This document shows positions 33,108 to 44,626 of a stretch of DNA of 64,000 nt, in pieces (positions within the stretch are counted from its first letter, which is position 1; every line of letters starts with the position of its first letter). Position numbers and translations under genes: made by a program. The notes beneath the pieces were generated by a model. It was not told the DNA's origin, did no database searches, and was given only the letters and a program-made list of their open reading frames with translations. Source of the stretch: Asterias amurensis (lineage: Eukaryota > Echinodermata > Asteroidea > Forcipulatida > Asteriidae); assembly GCF_032118995.1 (NCBI RefSeq), contig NC_092651.1:20878349-20942348 (forward strand). The letters run 5' to 3'.

Positions 33108-36100
33108 ATGAATGTGTTAACGTTGATGTGTTTTGTTGCTTCGGTTCTTGCCGTCACGTCGGCACTACCACCACCATCGCGAACATTTGCCCAAGAATAC
33201 ATCGTTCAGCAGATGCAGAAGACCAGTGTAACAGGAAAGGTATGGCATGTTGATGTTCGGACCAGATTTCCTTCCTCTATGATTGTACTTCGGAAAAAAA
33301 AAACATCATTCATTTTGTATCTATAGTCGAAGGAAGTCTGAGTGAGGAAAGATGTTGAATCGGTGACCCAAGTTGTTCACTCAGTCATATTTCTTGTAAC
33401 AAAATATAACATTATTATTAATTGAATTTGTTTGGTTTTGAGTCCATGATTGTTGTAATGTGATGAATTTTGGAATTTTCGTGATGGAGTAAACAATTGT
33501 TTGGTCTCACTCTTAAATAATGGATGAAAACGGTGGTCGTGAGTAATCCAGAAGCCATTAAAACATAGCGGCGCCCATGAATGAGTCAGACAAATGTAAT
33601 TTTTGTACACGTTTTTTTTTTACCAATTTTCAAATCATCACATCTGGACAAAGTCATGATTTAGTAAGCCCTGTTATGTGTCATAGTAATTCCACAAATG
33701 TAAGGAATAAAATGAGGTACATTGTAGTATAGGACTTTTTTAAATGGGAGAAATTTGCGAATTTGCAATCAAACTACCTCGCATTTTGCGACCTTTGAAA
33801 ACTTAGCGTTTTAGACATGTATCGAAGGTGGGCTGTAATGGTGACAGTGATGAGACCGATGTTAAAAGCGGAGCTATTAACAGCTTAACAAGGTGGGCTT
33901 CGGTAAAGGATAGCCCTTATCACGGTCTCCTTTTGTTGATACCTCTTTTGTTTTACAGAGTAAACTTGGCCTGTATGGTTTCAGTTTCAACGATTGCAGT
34001 GCACCATCGGCTCCATTAAAGGGAAACGTGACTCTCTCCCCAACCAGCCCTGTAACCCTACCTGGAAAACTCACCGTCTCTTTCAATGCTTCATTCGGAG
34101 TCACCTTGAAAACACCATTGAAACTTGTGCTCAAGATTGAAAAGAAGGTGTGTTGATTAAAGACACTGGACACTATTGGTAATTGTCAAAGACAAGTCTT
34201 CTCACTTAGTGTATCTCAACATTTGCACAAAATAACAAATCTGTGAAAATTTGAGCTCAATTGGTTGAAAATAACGGGAAAACCCACCCTTGTATCCGCG
34301 CGTTTCGCCGTGTCGTGACATGTATTTAAAATAAATCTGTAATTCTCATTAACGAGAATTTATATTGTTTTGCTGTTTTCTTAAAAAGTAAAGCATTTCA
34401 TGGAATAATATTTCAAGAGAAGTGTTTCACCACTACCTTCTGTAAACCCTGTAAGTTATTTGTAAATCTGTGAATTTTTTTTTTTTTTTTCTGTACCAAA
34501 AGGGTCCAATGGCTTTAACAAAATGTTAAAAGAGATTAGTTTTCGCCCCCCAAATTTGAATCTGAGAATCATGTTTAATTCCAATATTTTTTAAAGAAGT
34601 TCCCGATTTCAGTGTGGGGCGTCACATAATAATAATACAAGAGGATGATAAACCGGAATAATGCAAGAGCCTTTTTTAAGAAGATAAAACAATGAAGAGA
34701 ATGAAATATATGAAGCTGCAAGCAAAAGAGAAAGATGGATGCATAGATTGATAAAAGGTTTATTCACAATAGTCATCACAGTACAACAGGTTTGTATGCT
34801 TTGTTATGAAAGGGCAAGGGCACCAAGGCATTTTCTCTAAAGGGCACCCTTTGAGGAAATTGTAAATTTCTACTGGAACATTTTAAGGGCACCAAGGCAA
34901 TGCCCAGGGGGCTACAACACATCATTGGAAGACAAGTTCAAACATAATTTCAGAAGCTTTAACAAGAAATACAAGACAATATAATCATCGTTAACTTGAA
35001 GGGCTTAACAAATTGATTGAATTTTCGTGACAGGAATTCATCTGGATTGACATTCCATGTGTGGATAATATCGGATCCTGCACCTATGATGATATTTGCT
35101 CGATGATCCCACCCACCCCGAGCTCAGGATGTCCCCCTCCACTGAAGGCTGCTGGATTGCCTTGTGCATGTCCATTCCAACAGGTAAAGTGATAAGTTAT
35201 AACAAATCTTGAAGTTTGTGGTGACACCGTATGTGTGTGTGCCCCATTTCATAGCTCTGCTTACTCCCGAATTATGCGCTTATGATCACAATTCTCTGCT
35301 TATGTGCAGGTGCCAAATTTCTTTGCTAGCTCTGAAAGCGTAGAACGCCTAGTTACATGGAGTTTGCACAAGTACAAGCAATTTAATCCCCGCTAACCCG
35401 TGAATACGCTTGCTGTAAGCACTGATTCAGTAAGCAAAGCCATGAAACTGGGCCCATTCTTGAATATTCTAGATCTCATTCTTCATGAGGCAACAGAAGC
35501 TTTGTTTCAATGAACAAAATTTGGTGTTTTTTTGTTTGTTAGTTTATTTATATTTTGGGGGTTTTGGGGGGGGGGTTACTTAATGTATTAAACCATGTTA
35601 AGGATTTGTTTTTTCGACCCCTGGTTTTTTCAACTTGTCATGTGAATAAACATAAAAGAAGCCCGAAAAGTTTAACTATTTAGCTTGCACCATTTATTGT
35701 AATGTTTAAGCCTGCAATTGAATTCAGTTTCGGTGACCTGTTGGCTTTCAATGATTTGTTATCTGTAAAAATATATGAATATGTTTGCTTTGTACATTTA
35801 TTCATATCTAAACAGCGACCGAAGGTCAAACTGCAGGAAAAAGATATATTTTTGTTTTTACATATTACAGTACAAACCTGCAGTTAATAATGTGGGGGAA
35901 GTAAAAGTCTTTTATTTACGGCCATGACAATATTTACAACTCTAGATGAATTGACATTGAGGTAGTTGAACGTCTTACACCTCCTTTTAAAATAATGTTT
36001 TTACAATTTTCAGGGGAAGTACAGCTTGAAGCCCACAGTGCTGGAAATAGAGTCCCTTCCTTCAGGCATCCCAGATTTCCTGGCCGACGGAGACTTCAAA

Positions 36101-36178
36101 GTGAACGCAAAACTGTTTGATGGTAACAACGAGCTCGGCTGTGTCGATCTGGCCTTCACGCTGAAACTAAACAACTAG
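33108..36178 (+). CDS. GM2A: GM2 ganglioside activator-like (ML-domain) protein, four exons, 211 aa
   Basis: Exons: 33108-33239, 33959-34147, 35034-35183, 36014-36178, all phase 0 with GT/AG sites. GM2A is a lysosomal lipid-transfer cofactor that lifts GM2 ganglioside from membranes for beta-hexosaminidase A. The N-terminus (MNVLTLMCFVASVLAVTSA) is a signal peptide. The mature part holds the eight cysteines of GM2A in the right order: Cys57 (FNDC), Cys116 and Cys123 (IPCVDNIGSC), Cys129, Cys140 (GCPPPL), Cys151 and Cys153 (LPCACPF) and Cys200 (LGC). Possible N-glycosylation sites are Asn67 and Asn87. Human GM2A has 193 aa; here about 25 residues lie between the signal peptide and the domain. 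AATAAA at 36248-36253 is a good polyadenylation signal, 70 bp after the stop. It appears complete. Invertebrates often have several such genes, so orthology to GM2A itself is not proven. Confidence 0.93.
34161..34295 (+). mobile_element. Truncated P2 element in GM2A-like intron 2
   Basis: Follows TTAA at 34157-34160 and matches the first 135 bp of family P2, then breaks off. It begins 13 bp after the exon 2 donor. A fragment of the 29822-type family follows at about 34360-34515. Confidence 0.75.
34790..34930 (+). repeat. Dispersed GGGCACCAAGGCA repeat
   Basis: Third copy of the repeat at 8090-8220, with AAGGGCACCAAGGCA twice and TTTGAGGAAATTGTAAATTT between. It lies in GM2A-like intron 2. 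Confidence 0.62.
35241..35455. mobile_element. Palindromic MITE, GGGCCCAATTTCAT family (copy 3)
   Basis: Ends are GCCCCATTTCATAGCTCTGC and the inverse of CATGAAACTGGGCCC. It lies in GM2A-like intron 3 and is more diverged than copies 1 and 2. Confidence 0.7.
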
Positions 36179-36641
36179 TATTCATCCAAGTGCTTGTGAT
36201 TAAGGTGATTAAAGTAAACAGAGCAATTATTATAACAAAGATCATGCAATAAATGTACTTTAACTTTTTCTACACATCAAAGTTTTTTTTAGATGTCAAG
36301 CCAGAAAAACTGACACTACTTTGTGATAAACTATGCAGTATGGCAGGAAAACTAATGGCAGGAAACTAATCATGTTTTCAAAGGCTTTAGAGGAAAGTAT
36401 GGAAGCTTTAAAAAGGCCGTCTAGGTTTCCACGTTTCCAAGCTTTTAAGTTGTCACAGAAAGTCTTCAAACTTAGTGATTATCTTCCCTGAAAGAGACGC
36501 TTTTTCCGATTTGCTTTTTCAGGTTCCCATGATCCCATTCATTATGGAAGACTAATAAAGTACATTAGAAGGCGTCTTGTTTTACTTTGAGAACTTGAGA
36601 GAACAACTAATTGTCCTAGCTACTGTCGCCTTTATAAGTAA

Positions 36642-36796
36642 GGCTGTCAAGAATTAGCGCATCACTTATAGAACGATCATGTTACTATCATGCCTTCCTT
36701 GATAGAGCATCCACTCTTATAAGTGAGGCCAATTTAGAATGGTGTTAGACTGGTATCATGAGCATTCTATAAGTGATGCAGTGATGCTTGACAGCC
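36642..36796. mobile_element. Imperfect palindromic MITE
   Basis: Arms contain GGCTGTCAAG and GCATCACTTATAGAA, mirrored at the right as TTCTATAAGTGATGC and CTTGACAGCC. About 155 bp, non-coding. Confidence 0.6.
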
Positions 36797-36889
36797 AGTA
36801 ACGAGTGGCTCATTGAATCCAGTAGCGAGGGAGATCTTCTATTTTCTCAGTTTACATCTTTCTGCGATAATTTAACTCAGAAAAAAAGG

Positions 36890-36990
36890 GACGTTTTCCA
36901 AACCTCGGCTTAGCATCCGGCTCCAGGCTCCGTTTGATGACAGAGCCCAAGCCGGAGCTCTGCAGCTCAAGCAGGGCTTTGGAAAATGCC
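36890..36990. mobile_element. Short palindromic MITE
   Basis: The left end GACGTTTTCCAAACCTCGGC is mirrored by GCAGGGCTTTGGAAAATGCC, with GGAGC / GCTCC pairs inside. Confidence 0.6.
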
Positions 36991-38836
36991 TTTTGATTGT
37001 TGCTTTAAGCTGGTGATCTTATCACTGAATGCGGGTTGGAGGGCGGGGGGGGGTGTTGATGTAGTTGGATGAACACTGATATGGCCTTAGATGTCAAAAG
37101 TTTATCAAAGATCTTAATCTTTCATATCTAGAAAAAAAACAATAAAGTGGGGCCAATGTGAGACTTTTGCGGGCAATAGGGGGCAGCAGACATGCTTGGT
37201 AAACCAAGTGTTTTTGCAATAAGTGCATTCTCAGAACTATAAGCACATACACAATATAAATGTTTGGTTATTCAAAGCCACCTTGTGTAACAAACGATAC
37301 CACCCCACCCCCCCAACCCCCCTTGCAGAACAAAAAGAGATGGAAAAAAAGAAACATCTTTCTTGATCCGCCCCAAAGCTTGTTATAAGGCCTAAACCCA
37401 CATAATTTTGTATTGTGTTTTCTGGAATTATTATTGCTGTAGTAAATTAATTTGTCAGAATATTTATCGGGTGGGGCTTAGTTAGTAAGTCCGGAATTTG
37501 TAAACAAAAACAACAAAACAAACAAACTATGCAGTAGACTTTGAGCTTCCATGATAGTCTATTTTTAATCTACGTACTGTTACGTTCCTTTTTTTACACG
37601 ATACATTGTAAAGGAGCCTACTTGTTATTGGCTGAAGTCTGTGTAGTAATTTTGGTATTATCGCTTGGTGTGCCCTAACATTATGCTTGAAATAACAAAA
37701 CCCGTGATAACTTTGACTCAATTGGTCATCAAAGTTGCAAGAAAATAATAAAAGAACAAACCCCCCTGGATTCAAAGAACTGTATGTGTTCAGATGCCCG
37801 AGACTGAAGCCACTCAAGTTCAAATGTTTTGGGTGATGGAAACATTATCTCTTTCTCCAAATCTACATTACTTCAAAGGTTGTCATATCTAGCAAGTTTT
37901 ATAATATCAACAGCAATATCCAGTGCTCTTTATCAAGTACGTTTTGATGGTCATTCATATTTGGAGTAATTACCAAAGGTATAGTCCCTTTAATATGAAT
38001 TTTTTTAAAGATGATTTCTGTTCACAAATCTTATTACTTTATAGAATTCTAAGGTACTTGCCCGCCAGGGAGCAATTTACACTGTGTTGGCAAAAGAAAT
38101 TCAAATACATTTTCTGCTCTTTTAAGTATTTCATAAGATGGCATCGTAGCCATTAAAGGATGGGACTCTTTGTAAAAATGATTTATACAAACATTCTTAA
38201 AATCGGTTGTTGGAGAAATTCATTGAAATATTTTATATAAAATTTAATGAATATTTTTTAAGATAGCACTTTAAGGTAAAATGCATTTATAATGGCTTAC
38301 AAAAGAAATTTGAAAAGGAAAGCAAAACAAAAACTGAATTCAAACAAAATAAATGAAAAGTGTTTAATTTTTAAATACAACATTTTTGTTTTAATCAAAG
38401 TCATATAATTTTGAATAGGCCTACAATCTCGCATTGTTTTACAGTATGAGTGGAGAATAACAGCCGAGTATTTATTTATACATTTGGAAGAATAATTTTA
38501 TGTGATAATTTAAAAATGAATATATGCTGAGTCTCAGGTTTATGATTTTATGTTCTTTACTCTTTTTCAAAATGTAAAAGAAATGACTTTGTATTTATTG
38601 CTAATGGTCATTAAAGCCATTGGACACTTTCGGCAAACAGTATTGTCCAAGGCAAACCTGTAAACATTTTAATGTATGATTACTTAATTGCGTATGAATT
38701 GGTCAGTATATAAAATACTAATTTATCAGGCATATATTTTGTTCTTGTTATCTGAAAGCATGCAGACAACATTAATTGTCAAAGACCAGTATCTGCACTT
38801 GATGGGGCCATCATCAACAAACATGTGAAATTTTAA

Positions 38837-39211
38837 AGGAACACGTTGCCTTGGACCGGTCAAGTTGGTCTTTGAAAAGCGTTTGTAACCGTTTGTTATA
38901 AAATGCATATGGTTAGAGAGATGTTTCAAAAGTAGAATACATTGATCCACACACATTTGCCTCGAAATTGCGTGGTTTTCCTTTTGCTTTGCGAACTAAC
39001 ACGGTCGGCCATTTGACTCTCAAGGCCCAATGGCCGACCGTATTAGTCGACGAGGTAAAAGGAAAACCACGCAATTTCGAGGCATATTTTGTGTGGATCA
39101 TTGTATTTTACTTTTACAACATCTTCCTACCCATATGGATTCTATAACAAACGGTACCAAACGCTTTTTAAAGACCAACTCGATCCGACCGATCCAAGGC
39201 AACGTGTTCCT
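38837..39211. mobile_element. P1 palindrome inserted in duplicated unit 1; empty site known
   Basis: 375 bp, flanked by TTAA at 38833-38836 and 39212-39215. The paralogous position near 47083-47090 reads straight through (GAAATTTTAAGTTCATCGG) with a single TTAA. It therefore inserted after the duplication and generated a TTAA duplication. Confidence 0.92.
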
Positions 39212-39215
39212 TTAA

Positions 39216-41862
39216 GCTCATCGGAGTCACACGAAATCGGTAAAAACACCCGATAATTGTTTTTAAGTTGTCACTGTTTTTCAACATCAGGTTTTGGGCT
39301 CTATAGATCTTTATCACTGTGTGGTCATCTTGATTTAACTCCATTCCAACTCATTGTAACCAAACTGAGGCTGGACGAAATAAAAGTCTGGTGCCATGTT
39401 TATGCAATGAATGTTAGCATTCATTACTGTTATGGAAACAGGGAACATGACCAAGATGGTGACATCGTGATAAAGGTCTATACATATAACATTTCAGGCA
39501 AAAATATTTCAAGGGAAGTTTTCCACCGTGTATACATAATTATACCATCTAAGTTATATACAAATATTTTTTATTTGTAATCTTACAAATGTTGTGCACT
39601 TAGATGCGACTGCGAGTACATTTGAACAATATAAATGTTATGCAATATAACTACTGTCAAACTTCAACTATTTTAATCATGTGCCTTTTCCTCAGCAACG
39701 TTAATTGTTTTGTAAGAATTATAAAATCATGCAATAAATGAACTCAAATCTTATGAACAATTATTGTCATTTTAACATGAATAACATGTAGTTCTTTTAC
39801 CGAGTTTTTCATAATATACTAACGTTACGAATTGAACCAACATAAAAAGCTATTGCGGCAAGCTGCCGCGATCGCCAGATGAATACAATGACTAAATAGA
39901 AAAGAATAACTAGTAATTTTATTAATTTGACAGAGTTTGGCGCTTCAAAATCCAATGGTTAACCCGTGGCTGATGTTGGCAAGTTTCAGTATTTTCCAAG
40001 TTCACTAAAAAGAAGAAATGCAGTCATCCTTCCAATTGTTGTTAGCATATTTATTTAGCTGTTTGGAGCAAAATATCACTCTAAACATTTTACTTTTTAC
40101 AACCGCGAAAAAGGGAGCACAGCGCCCCAGTATAGTACGACTGGTAATGACAGTTCGAAAAATGAGTACGGGTGCCTATAGTCAAAGCCGCACTATTTGT
40201 GAGAACTATTTTCTACAAGGCTCCATTCAAGTATTATTGTTTCATTAGAATGTTATAATTTTATTCCGACTTTCACTCAGAATTGTTTTCATTAAACCCA
40301 ACTTTCCAATTGTAAGCTGAATTTACTGTTACGCACCTCGAAGACATAACGTCATGTACGATTGATTATTCATTACCGCTCAGGGCAAGTTTCAAGTTTC
40401 CACCATTATTATACAACCACAAACTGCACAATTGCTTTGCAGCAGAATTATGATAAATCTACAGGAATGTGGCTGGCGGATACCGTCCACTGCAGCTGTT
40501 CATGATCGATACCGAGACTAATCTCCAACTGTCAAACATTGTTGTATTTACACTAATTGCAGTATATACAAAAGAAAGAATCAGATGGAGAAATGAAGCA
40601 CAAGCAATACACCAAATGAAGGTGAGCATTATCAACCGATAGTAGGGGGTATAGCTACAACTACAGCATTATCTAACCGTTAAAAACACATGCGTCGTGA
40701 GCGCCTAACCGTTGTTGGGAACAGTGTCAGCAGTATATAAAAATATAAAAATTACCAAGCAGTCACACCCCCTCTGTTTATCCTAACAAGATGCATTGCA
40801 AGTACATTGTTTTATACCGCTCTTTGAAACCTATATATATACGTTCTTAAGCGCTTTATTATAACATCTTCTCAGTAGTATAGCCTCAGACGATTTTCTA
40901 TACACCTTCCGCCCAGGTAGTAGTTAAAAAGCAGGACAGTTCTTTTCAGAACTGAGAAGTCTCCCGACTTCCAAAATCTACTCCGCGGTGGAAAGGTAAA
41001 AACAAACACAAAAGTGACATTCACAGAGCGAGCTTACCCTGAAGAGCAACCAGAGTATGGACCGTTTGTGAATTTTTATTGGACCAATAATAAAATATAT
41101 CAACCCATTCTTTCAGGCCGCATCTTGTGTTTTTGCTTATTTGTTATTTTAATTTGTTCCCCTCAAAGTTATTTACATTAATAATGAAAATACTTTCTAT
41201 AAAAGGACATTGGGATGATTTTGATTCAAACTCATCATCATTCATAATACCAGCAACGGTTTATCCATTCTGATTGGTCGAGAAGGAGATCAACCATGTT
41301 GAAATTTGACCCCCAAAAATTGATTTAAAATTCAATAGGTATTTTAATGGGGGTCGAGAAAGTTACAAGCTCTCATTTGAGCCATTGCTCGAAAAAGTAC
41401 TAAAAATACCAAATAGTAACCTTGCGGGCACATCCGTGCTTTTGTTATAGTGGACGCAGGCCTACAATATTTCAGTGTAGTCGATCTCATAATGACACTA
41501 TTATGCCATCGCATGCTGAGTCCTCACTTTTTACCAGACTAGATCGTTTGAACCAACAACTTTCATATCTTGTTCATCACTTGCACGCGAACGGATATAC
41601 GCATACGTTACCTAGGCCTAGGTAGTGATGCCTTACCCGTCGCACTAACCGTATCCGTTCGCATGCGAAACCTTATAGGCCTAGGCTATATATACAGTAA
41701 CAAACCGATGCAATACAAGACTACATGGACATCATTCTTTTCAGGCCATTTGCTCGAATACATTTTAATGAAAAATACACATGTGGGTTATTCCACATAC
41801 ATTAGTAAAGTTGCAGTTCTAATGATTTTGATTTTAGTTATGATTTTATTCAAGTGACATTG
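39216..41862. other. Non-coding part of duplicated unit 1
   Basis: No supported gene. 39240-40240 is paralogous to 47090-48190 and partly to 45430-46060. Short frames in these copies are not conserved between them, which argues against coding. 40240-41400 holds nothing I recognise. Confidence 0.5.
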
Positions 41863-44626
41863 CTACAGTATAACGCAGAGAGCGTTTTCCTCCCCCGTGG
41901 TGAAGACAGGCTGAAAGTACACGTGGAATACATTTTTCTTTGTGCCCATCTCAATTGCTTGGGATAACTCCGAGTCGTTTGATAATGAAACAAGATCACC
42001 TTCATCATCTGTGAATTAAAACAAAACAAAAACAAACAAAAAACATAAGAAAGAATACAAAATTAAAAGTTTAGCTACAGGAAAAAAAAACCTATAAACT
42101 ATACCTGTACATGCTAAATGGCAACTATATAAAGCACTGATCCTGATGCTGCTCTCACACTGAGGCGATCATATTATTCTTGCGAATATGAATATTTTAA
42201 TTTCGCGGTGAATTTGCCCCAAAATTGCAGTTGGATGTTTTATTTTATTTGTTAATTTTTTTAAATTAAATTACCATTACAACAACAAAATTACAGGAAT
42301 ATTGGTAACAAGTAAATAAAAAAAGTTATATATACTAAGTTAGTACAAATGATGATTGCAACCAGAGGAGGTAACCCTCCTGTATTGGAGCACCCAAACT
42401 GCTGTAAAATGCTGCACCGGTTCAACAAAATGACAAAGTAAGTTAAAGTATCCCTTTTAAAGAATAAATAACGCATAATTATTAAATAATAATAATTATG
42501 TTCATCATCTCGGTCACCCCTCGGTGGAAATTGGAAATTGGGTCTTTCATGCTCTCTGGACACCTCCCTGGGGCGAATGCCAGTTATATTCTCAATATTT
42601 GGCTGAATATTGGCAAGACATTTGCAATAAATTTTTAATGGCACTTTGACAAAAACACGCGTTCGCAAGCATTGCTGTTTACTCATCAAGCATTGGTAAC
42701 CGTTCGTAAGCAATGGCAATCCATTTTGTGGAAGCATTCGTAAACTATGGCATCGGTTCGCAACAAATGCTCTAAAATATTGGTAAAGTATTGGTGAGCC
42801 ATTTGTTATAACATTGGCAACAGTGTTATTGGTAAGGAAGTGGACCCGGCGAAAGTTACAAACGCCTTACAAATGCATTTACGAACGTTGCCAACGCATA
42901 CGCACGCTTTACCAACGTTCTGGCTCACCAATGCTTACGAAAATCGACGGCGAATGTCGGAACGTCTTCACAACATTCGATGAAATTTAGGAAGCGCTTC
43001 CTAAATTGACCGATCTTCGCCAAGAGGTGGAGAATGACTTGTGAACGTTCCGAATTCGTTACCGCCGCTTACAAAGACACGGCGAATGTCGCGAAGTTTG
43101 AGCGATTGTCAAACATTTCCATTCGTAAGCACATTCGCTAGCATATTCGCATAGTGTGAGAGCAGCATAAACGAAGATGACAGAAGGTTTTGACAAAAAA
43201 AGGAACATTGTGAAGAATAGATGAGGGTAGATATAGGTAAGGACATGAAATGGGGAGGGAGAGGGAACAGCAGGGAATTAGGAAAAGGCATCACAGTTCA
43301 AACAGCCGTCGATTTCACCAAAGTTTTCCTAACTTAGGATTAATCTTAAGACTTATGACGAGTCCCAGCCCTGCACTGTATCATGTAAACACTAAGATTA
43401 ATCCTAAGTTAGGACGAGCTACTAGTCCTAACTCGTGTCCTAGCGCTTTTTGAAATCGACGGCAGGATTAACAAAAGTGTAGGCCTAACACCAACGTGTG
43501 TCAATCTAGAATAATGACATGACGATATCCTGATAAATATTCGATAGTCTATAATCGATAAACTAAGGTCATGTGTTTTATCCGGACCGAACTTTTTGTT
43601 TGGGATAAATCACCTGATCTTCGGCAAAGCAACCGCGGGGCCAAACTAGCCTGAGCTGAATCTGGAATGGAAGCCGTGGTTTCGAAAATGGCCATAATAG
43701 TTATACTATTTGTATGAACAGAGCACCAGTCTACTTTCAGCACTGTACAACAATGGGACCCGAACAAACTTGCAACGGTTGTTATAGAGCCGATAGTGAG
43801 TGCGTTTGTTTAGCTTCCCTGGGTCGACCCGGTCTGCCCCCGTACGTTCAAATAGCTTTGACGGGGCTCAACCGGGTCGGCCCCCTGTGCCCTGCTTGTG
43901 GAGTGGGTCACTTGGGGGTGACCCGAGGTGCATGCCGTCAACACGAGAGGGAGAGTGTGATCGTTCGATTAGCTCTTGTCAGGGGCTCACCCGAGTGAGC
44001 ACTGCGGGGTCGACCCAGGGGAAGCTTATCGAATACACCCACAATAGGCCTATTTTTTTTTTTGGGGGGGGGGGGGGGCGGTGGACATTTTACTCGTTAT
44101 TTATTTACGGGACATTTTGACGTTTTTGTTTTTATCGGTCGTTTGTGATGCTACACACAGTCTACTTCAGCACTGCGCAAGTGGCGCCCAAAGACACTTG
44201 CGACGGTTGGTGAAATGATTGTCTCCGATTCTAAATCCCCCAAAACTTCAACAGTTGTTTCCATGTGTGTCGCATTTCAAACGACCGATAAATTGATAAT
44301 TATACCGTTTTGCTTATATAGACTTCCAATTGTTTGTATTTTATGATGCTAAAGCCTAAACTTTATGACTCACCTTTCCAGAACAGCCGTAAATATCGAG
44401 CCCCATCATAGAAGCGCCAGGCTGACCCGATGAAGGCATTTTTTAAATCAGAGTGCAACTCATCATAGTTCAGATCTTTAGCGAATGGTAGGTAGCGAAT
44501 TTCCTGTGGAGCGTTAAGTTTTGCTTTCACTTTCACAGTGTCATCACTTTCAACATGATGATGGCCGGCACTTAGCCGATATGCCTTTACGTGAAGTTTT
44601 CCAACGCAGTTGAGTTTATAAGCCAT
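41863..44626 (-). CDS. PB1-domain-only protein A (p62/SQSTM1-like), two exons, 132 aa
   Basis: Exons: 44626-44374 and 42008-41863, phase 1 intron, donor GTGAGT, acceptor CACAG. Essentially the whole protein is one PB1 domain, the module by which p62, aPKC and NBR1 pair front to back. The basic face is Lys14 (LHVKAY, like p62 Lys7) and Arg43 (EIRYLPF, like p62 Arg21). The acidic OPCA motif is FWKDDEGDLVSLSNDSEL (82-99), with Asp85, Glu87, Asp89 and Glu98 at the key positions. Having both faces, it is a type I/II domain able in principle to chain. A 16-residue tail (QPVFTTGEENALCVIL) follows the last strand. ZZ, LIR and UBA regions of p62 are absent and the stop is conserved in position with its paralogues. 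AATAAA lies at 41850-41845, just past the stop. The exact cellular role is unknown. Confidence 0.87.
42146..43168. mobile_element. 1-kb foldback element in PB1-A intron
   Basis: The ends are ATGCTGCTCTCACACT and its inverse. The arms carry GCGAATATG, ATTGGTAA and GTAAGCAATGG motifs in inverted order around a centre at about 42850. There is no transposase. It is absent from the PB1-B and PB1-C introns. Confidence 0.78.
43306..43462. mobile_element. Foldback MITE, family P3, in PB1-A intron
   Basis: Ends CCGTCGATTTCACC and TTGAAATCGACGG, flanked by CAG at 43303-43305 and 43463-43465. The interior has CCTAACTTAGGATTAATC and its inverse. Confidence 0.82.
43796..44042. mobile_element. Palindromic MITE with GGGTCGACCC motif, in PB1-A intron
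   Basis: The left arm AGCTTCCCTGGGTCGACCCG is mirrored by GGGTCGACCCAGGGGAAGCT at the right. It is G+C-rich compared with its surroundings. A G homopolymer (44064-44078) follows. Confidence 0.75.

Larger units (their letters stand above)
36179..38836. other. Gene-free region downstream of GM2A-like gene
   Basis: No supported gene. It includes two palindromic elements (36642-36796, 36890-36990), a C-rich patch at about 37305-37322, a diverged P2 element at about 37660-37990, and from about 38500 the start of the first large duplicated unit (matching 46280 onward). Confidence 0.5.

Noticed and set aside
39257-39580. 107-codon frame and its paralogue at 47122-47442
   Set aside because: The two copies start alike but diverge in frame, with no sign of selection for protein; it is part of the non-coding duplicated block.
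42291-42737. 148-codon minus-strand frame
   Set aside because: It lies within the 1-kb foldback element; no conserved domain.
43714-44120. Cys/Gly-rich frames of 94 and 106 codons
   Set aside because: They read through the G+C-rich palindromic MITE at 43796-44042.
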